Source of the DNA: Candidatus Endomicrobiellum meruensis
GTDB lineage: Bacteria > Elusimicrobiota > Endomicrobiia > Endomicrobiales > Endomicrobiaceae
DNA length: 58,096 nt
Assembly (NCBI GenBank): GCA_031282625.1
Contig: JAITDI010000040.1
Coordinates: 1 to 58,096, forward strand
Reading direction: 5' to 3'
The number at the start of each line of letters is the position of its first letter. Position 1 is the first letter of the stretch. Positions 10,532 through 18,563 of the stretch are shown piece by piece. A program made the translations under genes and the position numbers. The notes below the pieces were generated by a model, which had not been told where the DNA came from, did not search any database, and saw only the letters and a program-made list of their open reading frames with translations.

Positions 10532-10613
10532 CCTGAGTTTGTCAAAAAGGTTACCATTTTGAGACTTTTCACTCTCAAAATCTCTCTTTTTTCACCTAAC
10601 CGATAAACTCAGG
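10532..10613 (-). promoter_or_regulatory. Three-tier nested hairpin in the leader of the asparagine-synthetase-like gene
   Basis: Nested arms: outer 10532-10543 with 10602-10613 (12 bp, one mismatch), middle 10549-10553 with 10597-10601 (5 bp), inner 10556-10563 with 10574-10581 (8 bp). The outer arm contains the AGG that would serve the GTG start at 10528, so folding could hide the ribosome-binding site. It could also be the end of the upstream glycosyltransferase transcript or a palindromic element. No family was recognised. Confidence 0.5.
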
Positions 10614-10660
10614 GATTACAATCGTAAGATTTTATATTATCAATTTAGTTTTTTTAAAAG

Positions 10661-13513
10661 TTAAGTTTTACAGAGTATCGTTAATCCTTTTTCAAGATTA
10701 AAGAAATTTGGTATAAGTTTGTATTTTTCAGCCCATGCATGCGCAATTTCAGATTCGTCTTTTCTATTGGTGTCATCCAGCCAAACTTGTGCTTTATTAC
10801 TTAAATTTTTATAAAGTACTGGTAAAGCAGGGTACCTTGCATAAGAATTTGTATTTCCGGGAGGACCGTCAATAATTAACAAATCAATCTCTTTTAAGTC
10901 TAAAGTGTCAAGTACTTTTTCGTCATACCAAAATACAGGTTTTTCGTTGCATAAATGCTCACCAGTCCAAATCTTAAGCTGTGCTAAACGTAAATCAAGA
11001 AATGATGATAAATTTTCATTTTTAATAACTTCCATTGTTTCTTCCACGAATTTTTCTAGGTGTTCTATAGATATAAGACGTCCTGAATTGTTTTGACTTA
11101 AAGCATCGCATATAACAATAGTTGAACCGCCGCTTCCAAACTCTAAAACAGTTTTAGGTTTTGCATTTGTTATATATTCATGGAGTTTTAGCAATACATC
11201 TGGAGACATTGCCCAGTTTCTCATTGGAGGCAAACTATTTTTAATTTTTAATCTTTTGCTGAGCCAAAATAAACTTTCAAGCTGAGTGTAATTTAAATGT
11301 TCATTATTTTTGCAAATATTTATCAATTCTTTTTTAAAGTCTTGGGTTTGAGAAAGAACAATGTTCTTGATCTCGTCTTTATGTGTTAGGAGTGTATCAG
11401 AAAATTGCTTCTTAACAGAATCAGTTTTATTTATCAATTCTTTTTTAAAGTCTTGAGTTTGAGAAAGAACAATGTTCTTGATCTCATCTTTTAAATTTTT
11501 AATACTCTTCTCTTGTTCTTTAAGTTTTACCAAAAGTTCTTTATGTTTTCTTTTGATTTTTATCTTTATCCTAAAAATTCCAATTACTTTGTATATTCCA
11601 TCATTCTTTATACAAAGTATATTTTCTAAGAAAATTGTAATATTCTTTCTAAATTTTAGAAGTCTTTCTTTGCGCAACTTAATCCTCAATCCAAATATGT
11701 TAATAACCTTATGAGTATTTTCATTATATACACAAAAGAACCATTGAGCGTACTCTGTGTACGGAATAGTATATTTTCTTATTTTTTTATAAAGGTTAGG
11801 ATATAGACGAAATATTTTTTGCAGGTTCTCATTATTTATATTATTTTTATTTATATTCCAAAGGGACGTTTCTTGAGTATTTTCTATATTTTTAATACAT
11901 GTAATATTATTCTTGACAACATTAATCTTTATATCGTTTAACACACACATAGCCCAAAACCAAATATCATCTGTAGAAGTCAACAATTTTAAGAATAAAT
12001 CTTCTCTCAAAATATCCCTGTAGAATACGTGAGGTGGATATAATATTCCACCACCACTAGTTGGAAAGTTATGAAAAGATGGCTTTGTTTTAAGTCCTTC
12101 CAGACAAAAATCCCACTGTAAATATGGGAGTATATTTCCATATCTGAAAGTTATACCATGTGATCTATGACAATGAACCATGTTAGGTTGTTTAATATAT
12201 TCCATATATAGCTTCTCAAGCCAATCTTTGGGGTAATATATGTCATCATCGGCAGTTACTATGGCATATTCAGGATATTCTTTTAGTGTAGGAATCAGCT
12301 TTTTATATGATTTTATATCTTTGCACCAAGCTATGGTCAATCCTCTTTTAGTTAATTCTGTTAACTCTCTTGGCAAATCTTGCTCTTTATTTGGAAAGTC
12401 CTCATTTGCTAACCATAATATAACTTTATCTGCTTTTTTTGTTTGTTCTAGTAATGTTAGAATAGCCTTATGGATTACATTGATTCTTGCTGGATAACTT
12501 GTTAAAGAAATTATAATTTTATTTTTTTGACTTAAAGATTTTACATAACCTTCAAAATCGTTATTTTTTATAAATTTATAATAAGACTCCTTTTGACAAC
12601 TTTCCTTGCATTTAAATTTATTAAATGCTGAGGTGAACTCTCCAAATAGTCTTTTCTGCATATCTTTTGTGAATTCGTCAAATTTAAAATATTTACGGAA
12701 CTGATCATCATATCTCCATAAACACCTTTTATAAGCTGTTATGTAATCTTGTTGTGAATTATAGTCAACAGAATTAATAAAATTTAAAGTGATTTTATTA
12801 GAATATATAAGAGAAGCTACCCTTTGAGGCAAACTGGATTTTGTCGTTAAACTTAGCTGTTGTCCTTCAAAATTGTGATTGACTCTGTAGTGATAATAAA
12901 TTTTATCAATTCCTATACTTTTTTTAGAAAAATATGTTGCCTTTGCTGTCCAAAAAATATCATTTTGACTATGGCTATTATTAAAATATATATCATTTTT
13001 TATTAGGTAACTTTGTTTGTATATAGCATTCCATACAACAACTGTATGTTCGTTCACATTTAAATATGGAGATTCTTTTTTTAATTTTTTTCTTTCAAAC
13101 AATCCACTTAAAAATTTTTCTTTTTCTTGATAATTAGGATGTTCATAATAATACGATGTTCTAACTAAATAGGCATTATGTTTTGCTGCAGTATCTAACA
13201 ACTCCTCATAAAAATTTAAATCAATCCAATCATCACTATCAACAAAACCCACATATTTCCCGTGACTAATTTTCATTCCTTTGTTCCTTGAAGCTCCAGC
13301 TCCTTCATTCGTACTATTTATTACTACAATTCTGTTATCTTTATTTGCATACTCATTTAAAATTTGAAGCGAATTATCCGTAGAACCGTCATTTATGCAA
13401 ATAATTTCAATATCTTTAAGAGTTTGATTAACAACGCTGTCAAGGCACTGTCGTAGATATTTTTCTGTATTGTAAACCGGAATTATTACTGAGATTTTTG
13501 GTGCTGATGTCAT
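10661..13513 (-). CDS. Multidomain glycosyltransferase / glycosyltransferase-like / methyltransferase
   Basis: A 950-residue protein with three modules. Residues 1 to about 220 are a GT2 (GT-A) glycosyltransferase (KISVIIPVYNTEKYLRQCLD, metal motif DSDDW). Residues about 330-560 form a second transferase-like module (LTSYPARIN; TADDDIYYP as the probable metal motif). Two short INIFGLRIK/IGIFRIKIK segments follow, then a coiled coil near 660-740 with a duplicated unit, then a class I SAM methyltransferase (VLEFGSGGST near 790, LLIIDGPPGN near 881). It probably builds and methylates a surface polysaccharide at the inner-membrane face (inference). AAGGA precedes the ATG. The acceptor and donor sugars cannot be read from sequence. 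Confidence 0.8.
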   Translation of the reverse strand: MTSAPKISVIIPVYNTEKYLRQCLDSVVNQTLKDIEIICINDGSTDNSLQILNEYANKDNRIVVINSTNEGAGASRNKGMKISHGKYVGFVDSDDWIDLNFYEELLDTAAKHNAYLVRTSYYYEHPNYQEKEKFLSGLFERKKLKKESPYLNVNEHTVVVWNAIYKQSYLIKNDIYFNNSHSQNDIFWTAKATYFSKKSIGIDKIYYHYRVNHNFEGQQLSLTTKSSLPQRVASLIYSNKITLNFINSVDYNSQQDYITAYKRCLWRYDDQFRKYFKFDEFTKDMQKRLFGEFTSAFNKFKCKESCQKESYYKFIKNNDFEGYVKSLSQKNKIIISLTSYPARINVIHKAILTLLEQTKKADKVILWLANEDFPNKEQDLPRELTELTKRGLTIAWCKDIKSYKKLIPTLKEYPEYAIVTADDDIYYPKDWLEKLYMEYIKQPNMVHCHRSHGITFRYGNILPYLQWDFCLEGLKTKPSFHNFPTSGGGILYPPHVFYRDILREDLFLKLLTSTDDIWFWAMCVLNDIKINVVKNNITCIKNIENTQETSLWNINKNNINNENLQKIFRLYPNLYKKIRKYTIPYTEYAQWFFCVYNENTHKVINIFGLRIKLRKERLLKFRKNITIFLENILCIKNDGIYKVIGIFRIKIKIKRKHKELLVKLKEQEKSIKNLKDEIKNIVLSQTQDFKKELINKTDSVKKQFSDTLLTHKDEIKNIVLSQTQDFKKELINICKNNEHLNYTQLESLFWLSKRLKIKNSLPPMRNWAMSPDVLLKLHEYITNAKPKTVLEFGSGGSTIVICDALSQNNSGRLISIEHLEKFVEETMEVIKNENLSSFLDLRLAQLKIWTGEHLCNEKPVFWYDEKVLDTLDLKEIDLLIIDGPPGNTNSYARYPALPVLYKNLSNKAQVWLDDTNRKDESEIAHAWAEKYKLIPNFFNLEKGLTILCKT
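11321..11380 (+). repeat. Intragenic repeat, copy 1
   Basis: A 60-bp unit that recurs at 11432-11491 with two base differences. The 111-bp offset is exactly 37 codons, so both copies encode the same coiled-coil segment (DEIKNIVLSQTQDFKKELIN) in frame. Confidence 0.85.
11432..11491 (+). repeat. Intragenic repeat, copy 2
   Basis: Second copy of the 60-bp coiled-coil unit; see 11321-11380. Change in copy number would alter coiled-coil length in steps of 37 residues without a frameshift. Confidence 0.85.
13381..13501 (+). repeat. Direct repeat, copy A (GT2 N-terminus)
   Basis: 121 bp, identical to 15849-15969 except for one base. It encodes the start of the GT2 fold in the 950-residue protein. 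Identity stops sharply on both sides, which fits recent gene conversion or duplication. Confidence 0.9.
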
Positions 13514-13546
13514 TTAAAATCCTTATAGTCGCCCTATTAATTTATC

Positions 13547-14854
13547 TTATATATTAGAATTACCTATAATATGACATACAAACCCATTTTTTTTGGCTTC
13601 TTGTGAGTTTATGATATTTCTTAAGTCAAATATAATTTTATTACGAACAAGCGTTCCTATTTTAGCCCAATCCAGAAATTTGAAATCTTCACATTCTGTA
13701 CCAAACGCAATTAAATCGGCATCTTTTACTGCATTATACACATCCACAGCATAAGTTACCCTAGACTTAAATATTTTTTTAGAGTTATCAATAGCCATAG
13801 GATCATATACGCAAACATCAATATTTTTATCTAGCAATTCCGTTATTATGTCAGTTGATGGAGATGATCTGCAATCATCTACTCCTGCTTTAAAAGATAA
13901 TCCTAAAAAGGCTACTTTAGGATTTTTATACTCTTCAACAAGATGTAAAATTTTTGCAGCTAGCTCTTTTTTTCTAGATTCATTTGCCACAATTGTGGAC
14001 TCTACAAGCCTAAGACGTGAACCAGTAGATTTCCCAAAATTTGCTAGAGCTAAAATGTCTTTAGGAAGACAGTTGCCGCCAAATCCTGGACCAGGATTTA
14101 AAAATTTTTCTCCGATGCGTGTATCAAGACCCATAGCATAAGCTACATCATATACATTACATCCTCTTTTTTCACATAAGTTGGAAATTTCATTTATAAA
14201 AGTAATTTTCATTGCAAGAAATGAATTTGACGCATACTTTATCATTTCAGCTGAAGCACGAGATGTGAAGAAAATCTTGGTTTTATCTTTGAAAGGACTA
14301 TAAAGTTTTTCTAGGACATTTTTTGCTCTTTGTGATTCTACTCCAATAATTATGCGGTCAGGTTCAAAAATATCATGTATTGCCATTCCTTCTCGTAAAA
14401 ACTCAGGAATTGATACAAGATCAAAGGATGCTTTCGGATTAAGTTGCTTTATTAAGTTCTCTATTTTTTTGCAAGTGCCGGGTAGAACAGTTGACTTAAT
14501 TACAATAACTGTATACCCATCTAGGTAATTTGCAATATCATGTACTACCGTATTTATATACGATAAATCTACACTTCCTCCTCTCCCCGAGATAGTAGGT
14601 GTATCTACTGCTATTGTTACAACATCTGCTTTTCCTATGCTTTCTAATGACGTGGAGAAACTCAATCTTTTGGTATTAATATTTTTTATTAGTAAATCTT
14701 TAAGTTTAGCCTCAGCTATTGTTGACTCACATTTCTGCAAAAGGTCTATTTTTTCTTTATTCTTATCAATCCCCACAACTACATTTCCTAGCTCTGAAAA
14801 AGCGACAGCAACAGGAAGACCTACATAACCAAGTCCTATGACATGCATATTCAT
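13547..14854 (-). CDS. Nucleotide-sugar (UDP-glucose/UDP-ManNAc type) 6-dehydrogenase
   Basis: NAD-dependent four-electron oxidation of the C6 hydroxyl of a nucleotide sugar to a uronic acid. The 435 residues show a Rossmann loop GLGYVG (7-12), IKSTVLPGT (119-127), K206 and N210 in EMIKYASN, and the catalytic C262 in GFGGNCLPKD. The C-terminal UDP-binding domain contains LGLSFKAGVDDCRSSPS. UDP-glucose (Ugd) and UDP-N-acetylmannosamine (WecC/TuaD-like) enzymes cannot be separated safely here. It lies between two glycosyltransferase genes, so it probably supplies a uronic-acid donor for them. Confidence 0.88.
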   Translation of the reverse strand: MNMHVIGLGYVGLPVAVAFSELGNVVVGIDKNKEKIDLLQKCESTIAEAKLKDLLIKNINTKRLSFSTSLESIGKADVVTIAVDTPTISGRGGSVDLSYINTVVHDIANYLDGYTVIVIKSTVLPGTCKKIENLIKQLNPKASFDLVSIPEFLREGMAIHDIFEPDRIIIGVESQRAKNVLEKLYSPFKDKTKIFFTSRASAEMIKYASNSFLAMKITFINEISNLCEKRGCNVYDVAYAMGLDTRIGEKFLNPGPGFGGNCLPKDILALANFGKSTGSRLRLVESTIVANESRKKELAAKILHLVEEYKNPKVAFLGLSFKAGVDDCRSSPSTDIITELLDKNIDVCVYDPMAIDNSKKIFKSRVTYAVDVYNAVKDADLIAFGTECEDFKFLDWAKIGTLVRNKIIFDLRNIINSQEAKKNGFVCHIIGNSNI

Positions 14855-14862
14855 AATATTAT

Positions 14863-15978
14863 TTACTCTATCTTTAAAATTTTTTTAACTTTTTTGAGAC
14901 ATAATATAACTACCCCAAGAAAACCATTAACACAAAAAAAATTCCTAACAAATACTCGTTTGCTTCTATTAAATACAAAAGCAGAAACTAAAATTCCAAG
15001 CATTTTACTAATGCTACCATGCAATACAAGCTTTGCATATTCTTCATAGCTATGCGATATAGTAATGGCTTGGTAAACCAAGAAGTTATTCTTATCAAAA
15101 TGAGGGTTTGTCTCAAAAGGTAAGATACTAAAATAAGCTTTAAACTTCAAGAAATATTCATTTTTATACTCTTTTTTAATCTTATGTGTCCATTTCTCCA
15201 AGTTAGTGAAAGCAAAAAATTCGGCTAACTTGAGATATTTCTCTTTATCAGTGTCATCAAGCACATTTGTTGCTTTTATAACCTCGTAAATTTTATTATG
15301 ACAATCAAACAAAATGAAGGGAGAGTGATCTAAGTCTGCAGTATCTGAGCAAGAAGAAATTCGTTCATTTCTATAGAAATATTGACACTTTTGACAGATG
15401 ATAATACTCTTTGCAAGCATTGATGATATAAAAGTAAAAAAAACATCTGAAAAAATTCTAACTTCTTGGAAAAATATATCATTATCTATTAAAAAATCTC
15501 TTCTATATATTTTAAACCAAGAGTAACTAATAGAAAGCAAACGTATTTCTTTTTCATCTCTCTTACCCTTGTTCCAATTCCATGAGCTTTTTTTGTTTCG
15601 TTTAACATTTACTATTGTCTTTGCAGCAATTATATCGCTATCCTGTTTTTTTGTAGTCAAATATAAGTTTTCATAAAAACTTAAATCAATCCAATCATCG
15701 CTATCAACAAAACCTATATACCTTCCTTTTGATAGACGTATACCAAAATTTCTTGCAAAAGATACACCTTTGTTAGCAATTAGGTTAATCAATTTAATTC
15801 TATTATCACTTAAAGCATATTCATTTAAAATTTTGAGAGAGTTATCTGTAGAACCGTCATTTATGCAAATAATCTCAATATCTTTAAGAGTTTGATTAAC
15901 AACGCTGTCAAGGCACTGTCGTAGATATTTTTCTGTATTGTAAACCGGAATTATTACTGAGATTTTTGGACTACTCAT
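14863..15978 (-). CDS. GT2-family glycosyltransferase
   Basis: Inverting glycosyltransferase for surface glycan assembly. KISVIIPVYNTEKYLRQCLD opens the GT-A fold, and FVDSDDWID holds the metal-binding aspartates. The frame is open to a TTG at 16008, but I place the start at ATG 15978: AAGGAAG lies about 10 nt upstream, the resulting N-terminus (MSSPKISVI) matches that of the neighbouring 950-residue protein, and 16008 coincides with the predicted transcription start. The C-terminal part from about residue 215 is not conserved with the neighbour. It is the first gene of the glycan run, 8 nt before the dehydrogenase. Confidence 0.85.
   Translation of the reverse strand: MSSPKISVIIPVYNTEKYLRQCLDSVVNQTLKDIEIICINDGSTDNSLKILNEYALSDNRIKLINLIANKGVSFARNFGIRLSKGRYIGFVDSDDWIDLSFYENLYLTTKKQDSDIIAAKTIVNVKRNKKSSWNWNKGKRDEKEIRLLSISYSWFKIYRRDFLIDNDIFFQEVRIFSDVFFTFISSMLAKSIIICQKCQYFYRNERISSCSDTADLDHSPFILFDCHNKIYEVIKATNVLDDTDKEKYLKLAEFFAFTNLEKWTHKIKKEYKNEYFLKFKAYFSILPFETNPHFDKNNFLVYQAITISHSYEEYAKLVLHGSISKMLGILVSAFVFNRSKRVFVRNFFCVNGFLGVVILCLKKVKKILKIE
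15849..15969 (+). repeat. Direct repeat, copy B (GT2 N-terminus)
   Basis: Partner of 13381-13501, 2468 bp away, same orientation, one mismatch in 121 bp, and lying at the same codon positions of its gene. Confidence 0.9.
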
Positions 15979-16014
15979 TTCGAAAAACTTCCTTGATTGA
16001 AAACTCAATTCTAT

Positions 16015-16043
16015 ATTTTAACACAATTAAACATAACTGTAAA
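16015..16043 (-). promoter_or_regulatory. Sigma70-like promoter of the glycan run
   Basis: Minus strand TTTACA (16038-16043), 17-nt spacer, TAAAAT (16015-16020). It lies in the gap between dus and the GT2 gene and would start transcription near 16008. Confidence 0.55.
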
Positions 16044-16044
16044 A

Positions 16045-17013
16045 TTATGTAACTATCAAAATATTTAATAAATTATTGAAATCATCTAAAGTTGTCATAT
16101 TGTTAATCTCGCTGCGAATTTTTGCAGCGTTTGGCATATCTTTAACATAATAATGTGCTACTTTACGCATCAGTACGAGTCCCTTTTTTTCGCCGTAAAA
16201 CCCGGTAGAATATATCACATGCTGTTTTAGCCATTTAATTTTTTCTTTTTTTGTCGGTAAAGAAAGTTTTTTACCTGTTTTAAAGAATTCTTCAATCCTT
16301 CTAAATATTGAATAGTTGCCAACGGCGCCACGTCCTATCATTATTCCTGCGCAATTTGGAATTTTTAAGAATTCTAAAGCAGTTTCTTCGTCAATTATGC
16401 CGCCGTTGCCAATAATTGGAATTTTTGCGCCCTCGCAAGACTGGGCAAATGCATTTAAGTCTGGTGTGCCTGAATGCCCTTGAAACGCCGGTCTTGCATG
16501 TACGGCAACCATCTTAATTCCACAATCTTGGGCTATTTTTATAATTTCAGGCGCTACGTTTTGTCTTGGTAGAAGACCTATGCGTATTTTAATTGTTACT
16601 GGAATTTTAACGCTTTTTACTACAGATTCTAAAATTCTTGAAACTAGTTTCTCATTTGCAAGAAGTTTTACTCCCGCACCTGCTTTTGCAATTTTTCTAA
16701 CGGGACAACCAAGATTTATATCAACAATGTCTGCCCCTAAGTCTTGTACAATTTTTGCAGCTTCAGACATACTATGAGAATCCCCGCCGAAAATTTGAGC
16801 GGAAACAGGGCGTTCTTCATCTAAAATTGTCAAAAGTTCTTTTGTTTTTTTGTCTCCATAGACAAGAGCTTTTGCCGATACCATCTCAGTATATACAAGT
16901 CCTGCCCCCCCTTGTTTTGCAAGGCGACGTAATGGCAAGTCTGTTAATCCTGCCATAGGAGCAAGAAGAATATTATTTTTAAGCTTTATATTTCCAATTA
17001 ATAATTTATTCAT
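16045..17013 (-). CDS. dus: tRNA-dihydrouridine synthase
   Basis: FMN enzyme that reduces uridine to dihydrouridine in tRNA D-loops. The 322-residue TIM barrel begins with LLAPMAGLTDLPLRR (16-30). The catalytic cysteine is C103 in DINLGCPVRKIAKAGAG, and the FMN-phosphate motif IIGNGGI lies in the C-terminal half. The DusB type is most likely from length and motifs. Residues 35-36 (GG) are encoded in a run of seven G (plus-strand C7, 16905-16911), here in frame. It follows tsaD across 79 nt that hold a perfect palindrome. Confidence 0.92.
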   Translation of the reverse strand: MNKLLIGNIKLKNNILLAPMAGLTDLPLRRLAKQGGAGLVYTEMVSAKALVYGDKKTKELLTILDEERPVSAQIFGGDSHSMSEAAKIVQDLGADIVDINLGCPVRKIAKAGAGVKLLANEKLVSRILESVVKSVKIPVTIKIRIGLLPRQNVAPEIIKIAQDCGIKMVAVHARPAFQGHSGTPDLNAFAQSCEGAKIPIIGNGGIIDEETALEFLKIPNCAGIMIGRGAVGNYSIFRRIEEFFKTGKKLSLPTKKEKIKWLKQHVIYSTGFYGEKKGLVLMRKVAHYYVKDMPNAAKIRSEINNMTTLDDFNNLLNILIVT

Positions 17014-17049
17014 AATATTTTAAGCTATACGACTTTACGCATGATGGTC

Positions 17050-17069
17050 AGCAAAGAGATCTCTTTGCT
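17050..17069. repeat. Perfect 20-bp palindrome between tsaD and dus
   Basis: AGCAAAGAGATCTCTTTGCT reads the same on both strands. It could be a regulator operator or, as RNA, a hairpin; there is no T-run after it on the minus strand, so it is not a standard terminator. Confidence 0.5.
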
Positions 17070-17092
17070 AAGATACAATAACAACAAAAAAG

Positions 17093-18115
17093 CTACCAGT
17101 TTTCTAAAGATAGAGAAGGGTTGGATTTTAGTTGAAGATTATTATAATTCATCCCACATTTTTTCTGTTTCAGATATGCCGCACAACCTATCATTGCGGC
17201 ATTATCTGTGCAATAAATAAGCGATGGTATAAATATTTTTATTTTGTTTTTCTTGCCTTCTTGTGTGAACATGCTTCTTATAAGAGAATTTGCGCTTACT
17301 CCTCCTCCTAATGCTATTTGTTTTAAATCAAATTTTTTTGCTCCTTCAAAAGCTTTAAAGCAAAGTGTTTCCGCCATGGCTTGTCTGAAAGAAGCGCAAA
17401 TATCGTTTAAATGTTGTTCAGTCTTTGCTGGGTTAGCTTTCAAATAGTTCAGAAGAGCCGTTTTTATACCAGAAAAGGAAAAGTCCCAGCTTCCTTTTAA
17501 ATAAGGTCTTGTAAAATTAATTGCAGTAGGGTTTCCTTTTTCCGCTCTTGTGTCTATTATGGGTCCGCCTGGATATTCTAAGCCCAACATTTTTGCGGCT
17601 TTATCAAAAGCTTCACCAGCGGCATCGTCTCTAGTGCCTCCGAGTATTTTATACCTTCCAAAATCTTCAATTATTATAATCTCTGTATGCCCTCCTGATA
17701 TTATTACGCTTAAAAAAGGAGGTTTGATTGATTTATTTTCAATAAAAGCAGAATATAAATGTCCTTCTAAGTGGTTGACGGGTATCAAAGGTTTTTTGTA
17801 AATGCTTGCCATCGCTTTTGCTGCTATTGTGCCTACAAGTAAAGCACCCGCAAGTCCGGGACCTACTGTAACAGCTATCGCGTCTATTTTTTTTGAAAAA
17901 TCGGAAGAAGATATTCCAGCTTTTTTTAAAGTTTCCACTATTACAGGATTGATATTTTCTATGTGGGCGCGACTCGCAAGTTCAGGAACTACGCCGAAAT
18001 ATTTGGCGTGTATTTTTATTTGAGAAGAAATAACCACAGATTTTACTTTTGTTCCGTTTGAAACTACTGAAGCAGAAGTTTCATCACAGGATGTTTCCAG
18101 AGCAAATATATTCAT
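17093..18115 (-). CDS. tsaD: tRNA N6-threonylcarbamoyladenosine synthase, TsaD subunit
   Basis: Transfers the threonylcarbamoyl group to A37 of ANN-decoding tRNAs, together with TsaB, TsaC and TsaE (not in the window). The 340-residue ASKHA fold has the metal histidines H115 and H119 in NHLEGH, the phosphate motif SGGHTE, and the C-terminal ALGGGVSANSLIR. Length and motifs are standard. Two nt separate it from the small membrane-protein gene upstream, so they are cotranscribed. Confidence 0.95.
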   Translation of the reverse strand: MNIFALETSCDETSASVVSNGTKVKSVVISSQIKIHAKYFGVVPELASRAHIENINPVIVETLKKAGISSSDFSKKIDAIAVTVGPGLAGALLVGTIAAKAMASIYKKPLIPVNHLEGHLYSAFIENKSIKPPFLSVIISGGHTEIIIIEDFGRYKILGGTRDDAAGEAFDKAAKMLGLEYPGGPIIDTRAEKGNPTAINFTRPYLKGSWDFSFSGIKTALLNYLKANPAKTEQHLNDICASFRQAMAETLCFKAFEGAKKFDLKQIALGGGVSANSLIRSMFTQEGKKNKIKIFIPSLIYCTDNAAMIGCAAYLKQKKCGMNYNNLQLKSNPSLSLENW

Positions 18116-18117
18116 AT

Positions 18118-18549
18118 TTATCTGCGACCTTTTCTCAGCACAAAAGTAATATTTGAATAAGTTCCGCTTGGAGAGTAAAATTTATAAGTTACAGAGCCGT
18201 CACGATTATTCATTTTGCTTAATCCAATTTTCATTGAGCGAGCAAGACTCCTAAATACTTTTTCAAACTTTTTAATATTTGCAGATTTACTAAGTTCTAT
18301 TGTTTTGTAAAATTCGTTCCACTTCATTGAGTTAGAGCTTCTTTCTCTTATGAATTGTTTTAAAATGTTTTCCTGCTTTATATTATGAGAGACAAGAATA
18401 TCAACTATTTTTTTATCTAAAATAACATCAATTGATATTTTTTGTTTATTTGCAGGCTGAATTGTAAACCAAACGGCTATGCCACAAATAAACAGAAATA
18501 TTAGGTATATTTTAATCAAAATGCTTTCTTTTTTATTTTTACCTGACAC
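18118..18549 (-). CDS. Small membrane-anchored protein of unknown function
   Basis: 143 residues: one transmembrane helix at about 11-29 (IKIYLIFLFICGIAVWFTI), then a mixed alpha/beta domain on the outer side of the membrane ending in basic residues. The layout (anchor, KWNEFYKTIEL strand, then YKFYSPSGTYSNITFVL) recalls the N-terminal region that precedes the NodB domain in divergent polysaccharide deacetylases, but no NodB domain is present; this is a weak resemblance. It lies between ctpA and tsaD in a packed operon, so an envelope role is possible. Confidence 0.5.
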   Translation of the reverse strand: MSGKNKKESILIKIYLIFLFICGIAVWFTIQPANKQKISIDVILDKKIVDILVSHNIKQENILKQFIRERSSNSMKWNEFYKTIELSKSANIKKFEKVFRSLARSMKIGLSKMNNRDGSVTYKFYSPSGTYSNITFVLRKGRR

Positions 18550-18563
18550 GCAATTCCCCTCTG

